From Xenophilus sp. L33 (GTDB lineage Bacteria > Pseudomonadota > Gammaproteobacteria > Burkholderiales > Burkholderiaceae_C), in contig NZ_LMUW01000089.1 of assembly GCF_009765735.1 (NCBI RefSeq), positions 39,941 to 93,431 of the forward strand: 53,491 bases of DNA. The letters run 5' to 3'. Shown here piece after piece: positions 43,449 through 52,736 of this stretch. A program made the position numbers and the translations under genes. Every line of letters starts with the position of its first letter. Positions within the stretch are counted from its first letter, which is position 1. The notes beneath the pieces were generated by a model. That model was not told where the DNA came from. It saw only the letters and a program-made list of their open reading frames with translations, and searched no databases.

Positions 43449-44342
43449 CTACTGGCCTTTCGGCTGCTGCTTGTATTCGTTGTTCTTCATCGCGATGTAG
43501 TCCTCGCGGCTCATCTCGTGCAGCTGGCGAGCGTATTGCTCCGTGGCGTCGAACCAGGCGCCGAATCGCTTGTCGAGCTGGCCGCTCGACGGCGAATCGA
43601 GGTAGGCGTCGATCGCGAGGTAGTAGCGCATCGTGTTGCGCTCGACCACGCCGCGCACGCCGCCGACGTAGTTGGGCTGGCCGGAAGCGTCCTTGCCGTC
43701 GGTCGAGAAACCGACCTTGTCGCTGCCGATGGTCGACAGGTAGCCCTGCAGCGCGATCTTTGCCGCGGTGCCGTAGGCGTACGCGTAGGCCATGTGGATG
43801 AAGGTCTTGTTGCCGGCGATCGGCGTCGCCTCGAGCTGGATGCGGTAGTCGCGGGTCGACAGCGGCCCCTTGTCGGCGCTCAGGCTGACGCTCAGGTAGT
43901 CGGCCGATTGGGTGGCCGGCTTCCAGTTGAAATCGAGCCGCTGCGTGTCCGAGAGCGGCTGGTCGAACTTGCGCCCGACCGCCAGCTGAAGCGTGGTCGC
44001 GTCGCCCGAGCCGTTGACCGCGCAGTTCTTGGTGTTGAGGTGCAGCATCAGGATGTCGCACCACACCGGCGGCTTGGCCAGCGCGGTGCTGACCTCGTCG
44101 AAGGGATGGTTCACCACCGCGAAGATGTTGCCGCTGAGTTGGCCCGAGGCCTCGGCCGACTGGAGCACCAGCGGACGGCCGAAGGCGTTCTTGTCGAGCT
44201 GCCCCTGCACCGAGGCGAACTTGGCCTGAAGCGCCGCCGCGCTGCCGAGTTGGGTCTGCGACCAGCCTGCGAGCGGGAGCAGGAATCCCATGCAGAACGC
44301 GATGCGGCGGATCAGGGCGACGGTATTCATGATGGGGCGCAT
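43449..44342 (-). CDS. Exported protein of unknown function, 297 aa
   Basis: A 297-residue protein with a signal peptide (IAFCMGFLLPLAGWSQ) and a mature beta/alpha part rich in aromatic residues. An acidic-basic C-terminal tail (MSREDYIAMKNNEYKQQPKG) ends the protein. The middle (FAVVNHPFDEVSTALAKPPVWCDILMLHLN, split here as two contiguous segments of one region) suggests a START-like ligand-binding shape, but I cannot assign a family with confidence. The ATG at 44342 has GAGGAG 8 bp upstream, which favours it over an ATG at 44330. It is separated by 106 bp from the upstream dehydrogenase gene. Confidence 0.75.
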   Translation of the reverse strand: MRPIMNTVALIRRIAFCMGFLLPLAGWSQTQLGSAAALQAKFASVQGQLDKNAFGRPLVLQSAEASGQLSGNIFAVVNHPFDEVSTALAKPPVWCDILMLHLNTKNCAVNGSGDATTLQLAVGRKFDQPLSDTQRLDFNWKPATQSADYLSVSLSADKGPLSTRDYRIQLEATPIAGNKTFIHMAYAYAYGTAAKIALQGYLSTIGSDKVGFSTDGKDASGQPNYVGGVRGVVERNTMRYYLAIDAYLDSPSSGQLDKRFGAWFDATEQYARQLHEMSREDYIAMKNNEYKQQPKGQ

Positions 44343-44397
44343 CTTGCCGGCTCCTCGGTGCGTTCTTGCAGGACGACCGGCACAGCGGGCGTGGGCC

Positions 44398-44423
44398 GGC
44401 GGCGCGATTCGTCTCGCGCCGCC
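44398..44423 (-). terminator. Strong stem-loop after the semialdehyde dehydrogenase gene
   Basis: GGCGGCGCGA (44398-44407) pairs perfectly with TCGCGCCGCC (44414-44423) around a 6-nt loop. It lies 26 bp beyond the dehydrogenase stop. It has no T-run, so it may terminate weakly or protect the 3' end. Confidence 0.5.
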
Positions 44424-44448
44424 TCGGCCGCCCTGCCGTGCCGGCGGA

Positions 44449-45894
44449 TCAGACCGCCATGATCGAGACGGCCTTGGTCACCAGGTAGCCTTCCATGGCT
44501 TCCGGGCCGCCTTCGGAGCCGTAGCCCGAATCCTTCACGCCGCCGAAGGGCATCTCGGGCGTCGGCGCGGCCGGCTGGTTGATCCACAGCATGCCGACCT
44601 CGACCTGCTGCGCCAGCAGGTGCGCGTTCTTGATCGACTTGGTGAAGGCGTAGCCGGCCAGGCCGTAGGGCAGGCGGTTCGATTCCTTGATCGCTTCTTC
44701 GAGGCTGTCGAAGCCGCGGATCGCGGCGATCGGGCCGAAGGGCTCGTTGTTGAACACGTCCGCCTCGAGCGAGACGTCGGTCAGCACCGTGGGCGCGAAG
44801 AAGTTGCCGTCGCTGCCGACGCGCTCGCCGCCGGTGGCGACCTTGGCGCCGGTGGCACGGGCGTTGTCGAGCACCTTGGCCATGGCGGTGAGGCGGCGCG
44901 CGTTGGCCAGCGGGCCGAGGGTCGTGCCTTCGGCCAGGCCGTCGCCGAGCTTGAGGCTCTCGGCATGCTTGACCAGCGCCTTGGCGAATTCGTCGCGGAT
45001 GCTGTTGTGCACCAGGAAGCGGGTCGGCGAGATGCAGACCTGGCCGGCGTTGCGGAACTTGGCGCCGCCCGAGGCCTTGACCGCGAGCGCCACGTCGGCG
45101 TCCTCGGCCACGATCACCGGGGCGTGGCCGCCGAGCTCCATGGTGGCGCGCTTCATGTGCGCGCCGGCCATCGCGGCGAGCTGCTTGCCGACCGGCGTCG
45201 AGCCGGTGAAGGTCACCTTGCGGATGATCGGATGCGGAATCAGGTAGCTGGAGATCTCGGCCGGGTCGCCGAAGACCAGGCCGACCACGCCCTTGGGCAG
45301 GCCGGCGTCGACGAAGGTCTGCAGCAGCGCGGCCGGCGACGCCGGCGTTTCCTCGGGCGCCTTCACCAGGAAGGAGCAGCCGCTCGCGAGCGCCGCGCCG
45401 AGCTTGCGAACGATCTGGTTGATCGGGAAGTTCCAGGGCGTGAAGGCGGCGACCGGGCCGATCGGCTCCTTCATGACCAACTGCTGGGCCGAGAGGTTGC
45501 GCGACGGCACGATGCGGCCGTAGACGCGGCGGCCTTCGTCGGCGAACCATTCGATGATGTCGGCACCGGCCAGCACCTCGCCGCGCGCCTCGACGAAGGG
45601 CTTGCCCTGCTCCTGCGTCAGGATGCGGCCGATGTCGGCGGCACGTTCGCGCAGCAGCGCGGCGGCCTTGCGCATCGTCGCGGCCCGCTGGTCGGCGGGC
45701 ACGCGGCGCCAGGTCTCGAAGCCGCGCTGCGCGGCGTCGAGGGCGCGGTCGAGGTCGACCTTGCCGGCATGCGCCACCTTGCCGATGGTCTTGCCGGTGG
45801 CGGGATTGACCACGTCGAGGGTCTTGCCGCTTTGCGCGTCGCTCCACTCGTTGTCGATCAGGAGCCGGGTGTCGGGATAGCTGGTGGTGGTCAT
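44449..45894 (-). CDS. gabD: NAD(P)-dependent succinate-semialdehyde dehydrogenase family
   Basis: A 481-residue aldehyde dehydrogenase of the GabD type. The catalytic Cys is in [13 protein letters not shown], the Glu in [10 protein letters not shown], and cofactor segments [16 protein letters not shown] and [11 protein letters not shown] are present. It oxidises succinate semialdehyde or a related short semialdehyde to the acid. It could also serve 2-oxoglutarate semialdehyde, but it lies 9 kb from the sugar operon and is transcribed alone. The ATG at 45894 gives the standard length. Confidence 0.85.
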   Translation of the reverse strand: MTTTSYPDTRLLIDNEWSDAQSGKTLDVVNPATGKTIGKVAHAGKVDLDRALDAAQRGFETWRRVPADQRAATMRKAAALLRERAADIGRILTQEQGKPFVEARGEVLAGADIIEWFADEGRRVYGRIVPSRNLSAQQLVMKEPIGPVAAFTPWNFPINQIVRKLGAALASGCSFLVKAPEETPASPAALLQTFVDAGLPKGVVGLVFGDPAEISSYLIPHPIIRKVTFTGSTPVGKQLAAMAGAHMKRATMELGGHAPVIVAEDADVALAVKASGGAKFRNAGQVCISPTRFLVHNSIRDEFAKALVKHAESLKLGDGLAEGTTLGPLANARRLTAMAKVLDNARATGAKVATGGERVGSDGNFFAPTVLTDVSLEADVFNNEPFGPIAAIRGFDSLEEAIKESNRLPYGLAGYAFTKSIKNAHLLAQQVEVGMLWINQPAAPTPEMPFGGVKDSGYGSEGGPEAMEGYLVTKAVSIMAV

Positions 45895-46137
45895 GGAAGT
45901 CCTATCGGATGGGAAGAGGTGGCCTCTCGCGGGGCGGTCGTCGATCCTACCCAAGTCGCACCGGCATTGCATCCATGCCCCGAAAGACTCGCCGCGGACG
46001 CGGTTGTGTCGCCGTGGTTGCGGCAAAATCGAACGGCGTCGCGGCGGGTGTTCCGCCGCGGTGCGAAACGATGGGCCAGGGGCGTTCCGATCGCGCCCGA
46101 GACCGCGGCCCCGATCAACCATCAGAGGAGAAATTCA

Positions 46138-46578
46138 ATGTCAGTGAACTTTGTTGCCCGTCTCATGGCCGTCGTGATGGCGCTCTTCCTTGCCGCTTGT
46201 GCGACGCCGCCCGCGGCACCGCCCGAGATCCGCATGGGCAAGATCGAGCAGATCCAGCCGACCACGATCGCTTCGGACAGCCACGCCGGCGTCGGCGCGG
46301 TGCTGGGCGGCCTGGCCGGCGTCGGCGTCGGCAGCCTGATCGGCGGCGGTACCGGCCGCGACGTCGCGATGGTGGTCGGTGCGATCGGCGGCTCGGTCGC
46401 CGGCTCGCAGGTCGCCCGCCGTTACGACACGCCCCTGGCCGGCCAGCAGATCTTCGTGCGCACCCAGAGCGGCGTGCTGGTCGAAGTGACCCAGCCGGTG
46501 AATCCGGCGCTGCAAGTGGGCCAGCGCGTGTTCATCCAGGGCAACGGCGAAGGCGCCCGGGTGGTGCCGCAGCAATAA
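46138..46578 (+). CDS. SlyB/Pcp-like glycine-zipper outer-membrane lipoprotein
   Basis: A 146-residue lipoprotein with lipobox LAAC (Cys near residue 21) and a glycine-zipper region (about 50-95; GVGAVLGGLAGVGVGSLIGG, then GAIGGSVAGSQVARR). A small beta domain (IFVRTQSGVLVEVTQP) follows, as in SlyB/Pcp. These lipoproteins insert in the outer membrane and contribute to envelope integrity. An excellent ribosome site (GAGGAG, 8 bp) precedes the ATG at 46138, and a strong terminator follows. Confidence 0.9.
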   Translation: MSVNFVARLMAVVMALFLAACATPPAAPPEIRMGKIEQIQPTTIASDSHAGVGAVLGGLAGVGVGSLIGGGTGRDVAMVVGAIGGSVAGSQVARRYDTPLAGQQIFVRTQSGVLVEVTQPVNPALQVGQRVFIQGNGEGARVVPQQ

Positions 46579-46597
46579 GAATTCGCTGCAAGCGTCT

Positions 46598-46628
46598 GAA
46601 AGAACCGGGCCTCGCGCCCGGTTCTTTC
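46598..46628. terminator. Bidirectional rho-independent terminator
   Basis: GAAAGAACCGGGC (46598-46610) pairs perfectly over 13 bp with GCCCGGTTCTTTC (46616-46628) around a 5-nt loop, flanked by A/T-rich ends on both sides. It sits between the lipoprotein gene and the convergent AI-2E permease gene, whose stop codon it touches, and can serve both strands. Confidence 0.9.
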
Positions 46629-47679
46629 ATTTCGGCTTCCCGTTCTGCGACAGCAGCACCGCGATCGGCCGGGTGCCGTCGAACTCCGAGAAGATGATGG
46701 TCATCATGGCCGTGATCGGCACCGCCAGGAAGGCGCCGGGCACGCCCCACAGCGCGACCCAGACGGCCAGGCTCACCAGGATCGCGAACGGGCTCAGGTT
46801 GAGCGAGTTGCCCATGATGTAGGGGTCGAGGAAGTTGCCGATCAGGAACTGCACGATCGCCAGCGACAGCATCACCTGGATCGCCTCGCGGGTGTCGCCG
46901 AACTGGGCGATGGCCATCAGGCCCGGCAGCACGATGCTCAGGAACGAGCCGATGTACGGCACGAAGTTGAGCAAGGCGATGCTCACCGCCCAGAAGGCCG
47001 CGAACTCCAGCCCGGCGATGCGCATGATCACGTAGCTCAGCACGCCCAGCACCACGCCGAGCACCATCTTCAGTGCGAGGTAGGTGCCGACCCGCGCATT
47101 GATGTCCGCGATCACCTGCTTGATGCGCGCCGCCTGCTCGGGGCTGCGCGCGATCGCACTGATCTTGGCGTCGAGCCGGCCGCGCTCGACCAGCAGGAAG
47201 CAGGCGTAGAGCGCGACGATCGCCAGGCTGGCGAAGACCGAGGCCACCGAGCTGAGCGCCGAGCCGACCACGCGCTGCAGGCTGACCTGGGCGAACACGT
47301 CGCGCCGCAGGCTGGTCCAGGTGGGCTCGTCCTCGAAGCGCAGCAGCACCGCCATCTTCTGCACCGCCACCAGCAGCGACTCCTGGTAGCGCGGCGCCTG
47401 CGCGATCACGCCGTCGCGGTTGGCCAGCACGGTGTAGCCGACCAGCACCAGGCCGAGCGCGATGATCGCCACCGACAGCAGCGACACCAGCCAGCCCGGC
47501 AGCCGCGGGCCGAGCCACGGCAATCTCGCGATCAGCCGTGCCAGCCCGAGGATCACGTAGACCACGAAGACGCTGAACATGATCGGCACGAAGATGTCGC
47601 GGCCGACGTAGAAGACCCAGCCGATCATCAGCGCGATGGCGGTGCCGTAGACCAGGGTCTGGAAGCGGTCCTCGTTCAT
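46627..47679 (-). CDS. AI-2E family transporter (TqsA/PerM type)
   Basis: A 350-residue membrane protein with about eight transmembrane helices and the AI-2E/UPF0118 signatures YLALKMVLGVVLGVLSY, LNFVPYIGSFLSIVLPGL and the conserved GNFLDPYIMGNSLNLSP segment. Family members export AI-2 or, in other cases, act as Na+(Li+)/H+ antiporters. The second activity would fit its position behind Mrp-type genes. It is the last gene of the minus-strand series, 26 bp after the OprM-type gene. The ATG at 47679 gives the usual family length. Confidence 0.87.
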   Translation of the reverse strand: MNEDRFQTLVYGTAIALMIGWVFYVGRDIFVPIMFSVFVVYVILGLARLIARLPWLGPRLPGWLVSLLSVAIIALGLVLVGYTVLANRDGVIAQAPRYQESLLVAVQKMAVLLRFEDEPTWTSLRRDVFAQVSLQRVVGSALSSVASVFASLAIVALYACFLLVERGRLDAKISAIARSPEQAARIKQVIADINARVGTYLALKMVLGVVLGVLSYVIMRIAGLEFAAFWAVSIALLNFVPYIGSFLSIVLPGLMAIAQFGDTREAIQVMLSLAIVQFLIGNFLDPYIMGNSLNLSPFAILVSLAVWVALWGVPGAFLAVPITAMMTIIFSEFDGTRPIAVLLSQNGKPK

Positions 47680-47705
47680 CGCGCGGCCGATCTGGCGGAT
47701 GCCGC

Positions 47706-49175
47706 TCAGGGCGTCTTCGCGGCGGCCGGCTGGCCGGCCATGCCGACCGGGCGCGGCGTCATCGAATCGGCGAGGTCGACCCAGCCGCCGCCCATCGCCT
47801 GATAGACGTTCACCGCCTGCGTGTAGCGGTTGGCCTGCAGGTTGACCAGGTTCAGCTCGGCGGCGAAGAGCTCGTTGTCGGCGATCAGCACCTCCAGGTA
47901 GCCGACCAGGCCGTTCTCGAACTTGAGCCGCGCCAGCCGCGCGAATTCGCGCAGGGCCGCGACCCGGTCGCGCTGGAAGGCGACGCCCTCGATGCTCTTC
48001 TGGCTGCCGACCAGCGCGCTGTTGGTGTCGCGGAAGGCGGCCAGCACCGTCTGCCGGTAGGTCAGCTCGGCCTGCGTCTTCTGGGCCTCGGCGGAGCGCA
48101 CCTGCCCTTCGATCGCGCCGAAGGTGAAGATCGGTCCGGTGATGCCGCCGATCAGCGCCCAGGTCTGGGCCGGGCCGCTCAGGAAGTCGCCGAAGGAGGT
48201 GCTCGACGAGCCGAGCGCGCCGGTCAGCGAGATGTTCGGGTAATAGAGCGAGCGGGCGACGCCGACGTTGGCGTTGGCGGCGACCAGGCCCTGCTCGGCC
48301 GCCAGGATGTCGGGACGGCGCTCCAGCAGCTCCGAGGGCAGGCCGGCGGGGATCAGCGGCGCGGCCAGCTGGTCGATGGTCTTGCCGCGCGGGATCGGGC
48401 CCGGGTCGCGGCCGAGCAGCACCGAGATCTGGTTCTCCAGCGTCGCGATCTGTGCCTGCAGCGTCGGGATCACGGTCTGCGCCTGCTGGTGCTGCGACCG
48501 GATCTGCATCACCTCGACCTGCGACACCAGCCCCTTCTGGAAGCGCAGGTTGAAGATCCGCTCGGTCTCGCCGAAGTTGGCCGCGGTCGCGCTCGCGATC
48601 TCGAGCTGGCGGTCGAGCGCGCGCAGCGCGATGTAGCTGGTCGCGATGCCGCCCACCAGCGTCAGCACGACGCCGCGCTGGCCCTGCTCGCTGGCATAGA
48701 CCTGGGCCTGCGCCGCCTCGTTCATGCGCCGCACGCGGCCGAACAGGTCGAGCTGCCAGTCGGCCGCGAGCGCACCCTGGTAGAGGGTGAAGTAGTTGCT
48801 GACCTGGCTCGGGATCGGCGTGATGCCTTCGCGGCTGGCCTGGGTGCGGGTGACGTCGCCGCCGTAGCCGAGCTGCGGATAGGCCTGCGAGCGCGAGCTG
48901 GTGAGCACGCCCATGAACTGGTCGATGCGGGCGGCGGCGACGCGCACGTCGAGGTTGTCGCGCAGCGCGGTCTCGATCAGGCCGTTGAGCGCCGGGTCGC
49001 CGAACTGTTCCCACCACTTCGTGTTGGCCACTTCGGCGGCCTTCGGATAGTCGATGCGCCAGGCGGCCGGCGACTCGATCGTCGGCTTGACGTAGTTCGG
49101 CCCGACCGTGCAGCCCGCGACGCCGAACCCCATGGCGACCGCCACCCCCAGCGCCGTCAGTCTCGACGTCTTCAT
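47706..49175 (-). CDS. OprM/NodT-type outer-membrane efflux lipoprotein
   Basis: A 489-residue outer membrane factor of the TolC/OprM superfamily. The lipobox VAGC (about residue 22) is followed by TVGPNYVKP. Two repeated alpha-helical barrel halves contain the strand motifs of the family (SYIALRALDRQLEIA; NTNSALVGSQKSIEG). Such proteins trimerise and complete RND or MFS tripartite pumps. No periplasmic adaptor or inner-membrane pump gene is adjacent: the neighbours are an antiporter gene (16 bp upstream) and an AI-2E permease. Its partner pump must be elsewhere. Confidence 0.92.
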   Translation of the reverse strand: MKTSRLTALGVAVAMGFGVAGCTVGPNYVKPTIESPAAWRIDYPKAAEVANTKWWEQFGDPALNGLIETALRDNLDVRVAAARIDQFMGVLTSSRSQAYPQLGYGGDVTRTQASREGITPIPSQVSNYFTLYQGALAADWQLDLFGRVRRMNEAAQAQVYASEQGQRGVVLTLVGGIATSYIALRALDRQLEIASATAANFGETERIFNLRFQKGLVSQVEVMQIRSQHQQAQTVIPTLQAQIATLENQISVLLGRDPGPIPRGKTIDQLAAPLIPAGLPSELLERRPDILAAEQGLVAANANVGVARSLYYPNISLTGALGSSSTSFGDFLSGPAQTWALIGGITGPIFTFGAIEGQVRSAEAQKTQAELTYRQTVLAAFRDTNSALVGSQKSIEGVAFQRDRVAALREFARLARLKFENGLVGYLEVLIADNELFAAELNLVNLQANRYTQAVNVYQAMGGGWVDLADSMTPRPVGMAGQPAAAKTP

Positions 49176-49191
49176 AGCCTTCTCCTTGTCT

Positions 49192-50856
49192 TCAATCGAG
49201 TGCCATCAGTGCGCAGCCGAAGAGCAGCGACAGTAGCAGCAATGCAATGCCGGCGACGCTCCAGCGCCGGGCGAATGTGTCGAGGCCTTCGAAGCCCGCG
49301 GCGACCCGGTCGACCACGCCGTGCAGGCGGCCGAGCGCGATGCCGATGTCGCCGGCCGGGATGCGCGGCAGCGAATTCCAGATGCGTTCCAGGCCCAGCG
49401 CCAGCAGCGCGCCGACCAGCACCGGCCACAGCGCGGCCCAGAGCGCGGACGGCGCCAGCGCCTTCGGCAGCGCATCGATCGGGATGTCCACGTAGAGCGC
49501 CCACGGCACCACCACCGAGGCCAGCGCCATCGCCCACCAGCTCCACGCGATCGCGGCCGGCGCGCGCGCCTCCGGGTCGCTCGCGCTCGCCATCGACAGG
49601 CGGCGCAGGAAATGGATCATCAGCAGGCTGCTGGCGACCGACGACACCACCGCCACCGAACCGGCGAGGCCGTCGCCGAGCAGGTCCTTGGCCGCGTACT
49701 TGGCCAGCGCGCCGCCGGTCAGCGGCAGGCCGCCGAGGCCGAGGGCGATGAAGGCGGCCGGCAGCAGCAGCGGCCAGAGGCGGCTGCGGCCGCTCGCCAT
49801 CACCGCGCCGACCGCCAGGAACAACGCGCCCTTCACCAGGAGGTGATGCGCGGCATAGAAGGCGGCGGCCATCGGCGTGCCGCCGTCGCCGGCGGCCAGG
49901 CCCATGCCGATCACCGCGACCAGGAAGCCCATCTGGCTGACGCTCGAATAGGCCAGGATCACCTTCGGCTGCGACTGCGTGATACCGATCGCGACGCCGT
50001 ACAACGCACCGAAAAGGCCCAGCGCCGCCAGCGGCAGGCCGAAGTCGGGCAGCGCCGTCGAGAGCGGCAGGAAGCGCACCAGCGCCAGGATGCTGGCCTT
50101 GACCACCGCGCCGCTCATCACCGCGGCGGCCGGGATCGGCGCCGCGCCGTAGGCCAGCGGCATCCAGAAGTGCAGCGGCACCAGGCCGGCCTTCATGCCG
50201 AGGCCGGTGATCAGCAGCAGCAGCGTGAGGTCGCGCCAGGGCGACGCGGGCAACGCCGCGGCCGCGTCGCGGATCAGCAGGCTGCCGTCCGGCGTGGCCT
50301 GCGCCAGCAGGATCAGGCCCGCCAGCAGGAAGGCCTCGGCCAGCAGCGCGAGGCCGAGGTAGAGCGCGCCGGCGCGGTGGGCTTGCGGCCCTTCGCCCTG
50401 CAGCACCAGGCCGCTGGCGCCGACGCTCAGCACCGCCAGCAGGAAGTAGAAGCCGATCAGGTCGGCCGCCAGGAAGACGCCGACGCAGCCGGTGAGCGTC
50501 ATCAGCCAACAGACGATGAAGCCGTCCGGGTCCGGCCGGTCGCGCAGCCACCGGCGCGCGTAGAGGCCGACCAGCATCCAGAGCAGCGCGGCCACGCCCA
50601 GCAGCATCGCGCCCGGCCCGTCGAGCGAGAAGTTCAACGCGAACTGGCCATTGCCCAGCACCAGCGGCGGCTCGCGCCCGCCGACGAAGGCGGCCACCAG
50701 CGCTGGCAGCGGCGCGATCACGAAGAGCGATGGCAGCCGCCGGCGCAGTCCCGGGAAAACGCACGCGAGCAGCAGCAGCAAGGGCACGCCGAGCGCCAGC
50801 GGCAGCATCACCGGCACGCCGAAGACGAGTGCGATCGCGGTGGCGGTGCCGATCAT
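49192..50856 (-). CDS. ND5/MnhD-like proton-translocating antiporter subunit
   Basis: A 554-residue protein with about 14 membrane helices and the NADH-ubiquinone/Mrp antiporter fold (complex I ND5-like, HyfB/MbhH relatives). A lysine sits in the GLGMKAGLVPLHFWMP helix, and another conserved Lys is in AAAVMSGAVVKASILA. The His usual after the Pro-Leu-His-Phe-Trp block in many relatives (LPxAH) is Tyr here (MPLAYGAAP). It probably forms a second ion channel beside MnhD. The ATG at 50856 overlaps the MnhD stop (ATGA). A soluble C-terminal part follows the last core helices. Confidence 0.82.
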   Translation of the reverse strand: MIGTATAIALVFGVPVMLPLALGVPLLLLLACVFPGLRRRLPSLFVIAPLPALVAAFVGGREPPLVLGNGQFALNFSLDGPGAMLLGVAALLWMLVGLYARRWLRDRPDPDGFIVCWLMTLTGCVGVFLAADLIGFYFLLAVLSVGASGLVLQGEGPQAHRAGALYLGLALLAEAFLLAGLILLAQATPDGSLLIRDAAAALPASPWRDLTLLLLITGLGMKAGLVPLHFWMPLAYGAAPIPAAAVMSGAVVKASILALVRFLPLSTALPDFGLPLAALGLFGALYGVAIGITQSQPKVILAYSSVSQMGFLVAVIGMGLAAGDGGTPMAAAFYAAHHLLVKGALFLAVGAVMASGRSRLWPLLLPAAFIALGLGGLPLTGGALAKYAAKDLLGDGLAGSVAVVSSVASSLLMIHFLRRLSMASASDPEARAPAAIAWSWWAMALASVVVPWALYVDIPIDALPKALAPSALWAALWPVLVGALLALGLERIWNSLPRIPAGDIGIALGRLHGVVDRVAAGFEGLDTFARRWSVAGIALLLLSLLFGCALMALD

Positions 50857-52385
50857 TGCGACCCCGCCACCGGCGCCGAGGCCCGGCCGATCTGCGCCAC
50901 GTCGTTCGGCAGCATCGCGGCCAGGCCGAGCAGGAAGGAACACAGCGCCAGGAAGAGAACCGCCATCTGCTGGTAGCGCGGCACCTGCTTCCTGGGCGTC
51001 CAGCCGGGCGCGGCCGGCGCCAGCGAGCGCACCACCACCATGAACACGTAGGCGCTGGTGAGAAGGCCGCCGACCAGCATCACCACCGCCCACCACCATT
51101 GCGCGGTCGCCGCGGCGGCCGACAGCAGCAGCCACTTGGCGAGGAAGCCGCCCGAGGGCGGCAGCCCGATCAGCGAGGCGCCGGCCAGCGCGAAGGCTGT
51201 GATCGTCATCGGCAGCGCGCGGCCGACGCCGCGCAGTTCGGCCACCCGGTCGTGGCCGAGCGTCGAGTAGATGAGGCCGGCGGCCATGAACATCGCGGCC
51301 TTGGCGGTGGCGTGAGAGATGGCCTGCAGGAGGCCGCCCGTGACCGTCGAGCCGCTGTCGATCTGCGCGGCGTCGAGCGCGGCGACCAGCGGGAACATCA
51401 GGAAGAGGTAGCCGATCTGCGCCACGGTCGAATAGGCGATCAGCAGCTTCAGGCGGGCCTGCCGCAGCGCCGTGACGTTGCCCACCAGGATCGCCGCCGC
51501 GCCGAGCCCTCCCAGCAGCTGCGCCGCCGGCACCGTGATCACGCCCGGGAAGACGTCGACCCAGAGGCGCACCACCAGGAACCAGGCGCCCTTGATCACC
51601 AGCGCCGACAGCAGCGCGCTGGCCGCCGCCGGTGCGCCGGCATGGGCCGGCGGCAGCCACAGGTGCAGCGGGAAGAGCGCGGTCTTGGCCAGCAGGCCGA
51701 CGGTCATGAGCGCGGCCGCGGTCCAGGCGATCGCGCCCGGCTCCACCCGCTGCGCCAGTTGCGCGATGTCGAGCGTGCCGTAGGCGCCGTAGAGCAGGAA
51801 GACGCCCAGCAGGTAGAACATCGAGCCGGCCAGCGCGAAGATCAGGTAGCGCAGCGCCGCCTGCAGCGTGTCGCCGCGGCCGTCGAGCGCCACCAGCGGC
51901 ACGCCGGCGAAGGTCAGCAGTTCGAGCGCCACATAGAGCGTGAAGACGTCGCCGCTCACGAACACCAGGTTGAGCGAGCCCCACACGGCCAGCAGCAGCA
52001 GCCAGAAGGTGAGCGGGCCGCGCGCCTCGTCGCTGCCGGCCGGCGTGCCGAAGTCGCCGTTGGCATAGACCGCGATCGCGCCGACCACCACCGCGACCAC
52101 CACCATCATGCAGACCGACAGGCCGTCGGCCCGCAGCGCGACACCGAGCGGCGGCGCCCAGCCGCCGAGCAGGTAGACCAGCGTGTCGCCGGAAGCCAGC
52201 AGGGCCTGCGCGATCGCCGCCACCAGCACCAGGCCGAGGACGATCGTGGCCCAGGCCACGCGCTGCGCGCGGCGGCCGCCCACGAGCAGGCCGACCATCA
52301 CGCCGACGAAGGGCAGCAGCACCGACAGCACCAGCAGCAGGCCGCCGGGCGTCGTCGTCAGGACCACGGGATCGGACACGGGCAA
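50853..52385 (-). CDS. mnhD: MnhD/MrpD-like Na+(K+)/H+ antiporter subunit
   Basis: A 510-residue protein with about 14 transmembrane helices. The Mrp/complex I core includes VGLLAKTALFPLHLWLPPAH, ASALLSALVIKGAWF and AYSTVAQIGYLFLM. It forms the ion-conducting subunit of a multi-subunit monovalent-cation/proton antiporter. The start is TTG at 52385 or GTG at 52379; both lie a few bp after the mnhC stop. The 3' end overlaps the ND5-like gene. Confidence 0.88.
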   Translation of the reverse strand: MPVSDPVVLTTTPGGLLLVLSVLLPFVGVMVGLLVGGRRAQRVAWATIVLGLVLVAAIAQALLASGDTLVYLLGGWAPPLGVALRADGLSVCMMVVVAVVVGAIAVYANGDFGTPAGSDEARGPLTFWLLLLAVWGSLNLVFVSGDVFTLYVALELLTFAGVPLVALDGRGDTLQAALRYLIFALAGSMFYLLGVFLLYGAYGTLDIAQLAQRVEPGAIAWTAAALMTVGLLAKTALFPLHLWLPPAHAGAPAAASALLSALVIKGAWFLVVRLWVDVFPGVITVPAAQLLGGLGAAAILVGNVTALRQARLKLLIAYSTVAQIGYLFLMFPLVAALDAAQIDSGSTVTGGLLQAISHATAKAAMFMAAGLIYSTLGHDRVAELRGVGRALPMTITAFALAGASLIGLPPSGGFLAKWLLLSAAAATAQWWWAVVMLVGGLLTSAYVFMVVVRSLAPAAPGWTPRKQVPRYQQMAVLFLALCSFLLGLAAMLPNDVAQIGRASAPVAGSQ

Positions 52386-52388
52386 AAC

Positions 52389-52736
52389 TCAGACCTTCTC
52401 TTCGGCGGTGGGAACGGCGGGAGGCGGCGCGGCCGGGTTCGACAGCGAGCCGGCACCGGTTTCCTCGAAGAGCCGCAGCATCAGCGCGACAGCCAGCGCC
52501 GAGGCGGCGAAGGCGACCACGATCGCGGTGATCAGGAGCGCCTGCGGCACCGGGTCGCCGCCCAGCCCGAGCGCCGCGCCGCGCCGGGCGATGACCGCGC
52601 AGGCCAGGAAGATGCCGTTGCCCATCAGGTTGAAGGCCAGCACCTTGCGCAGCGGCTGCGGGCTGACGATCAGCCCGTAGAGGCCGAGGCCGACCAGCGC
52701 CGCGGCGCACAGGCCATACAACGTGGTGAGGCTCAC
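52389..52736 (-). CDS. mnhC: MnhC/NuoK-like antiporter subunit
   Basis: A 115-residue membrane protein with three helices resembling NuoK/MnhC: LYGLCAAALVGLGLYGLIV, then KVLAFNLMGNGIFLACAV, then QALLITAIVVAFAASALAVAL. The conserved Glu found in NuoK helices is not evident. The C-terminus is Pro/Ala-rich. The start is GTG at 52736, with GGAGG 8 bp upstream, overlapping the stop of a 20-codon ORF (GTGA). Confidence 0.88.
   Translation of the reverse strand: MSLTTLYGLCAAALVGLGLYGLIVSPQPLRKVLAFNLMGNGIFLACAVIARRGAALGLGGDPVPQALLITAIVVAFAASALAVALMLRLFEETGAGSLSNPAAPPPAVPTAEEKV

Noticed and set aside
44449..45894. Second 2-oxoglutarate semialdehyde dehydrogenase of the sugar pathway
   Set aside because: Motifs fit the succinate-semialdehyde group and the gene is remote from the sugar operon; kept only as a possible side activity.
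48489..49751. Long plus-strand frame across the OprM-type and ND5-like genes
   Set aside because: Arg/Ala/Gly-rich composition, no motif, and it crosses two well-supported genes on the other strand.
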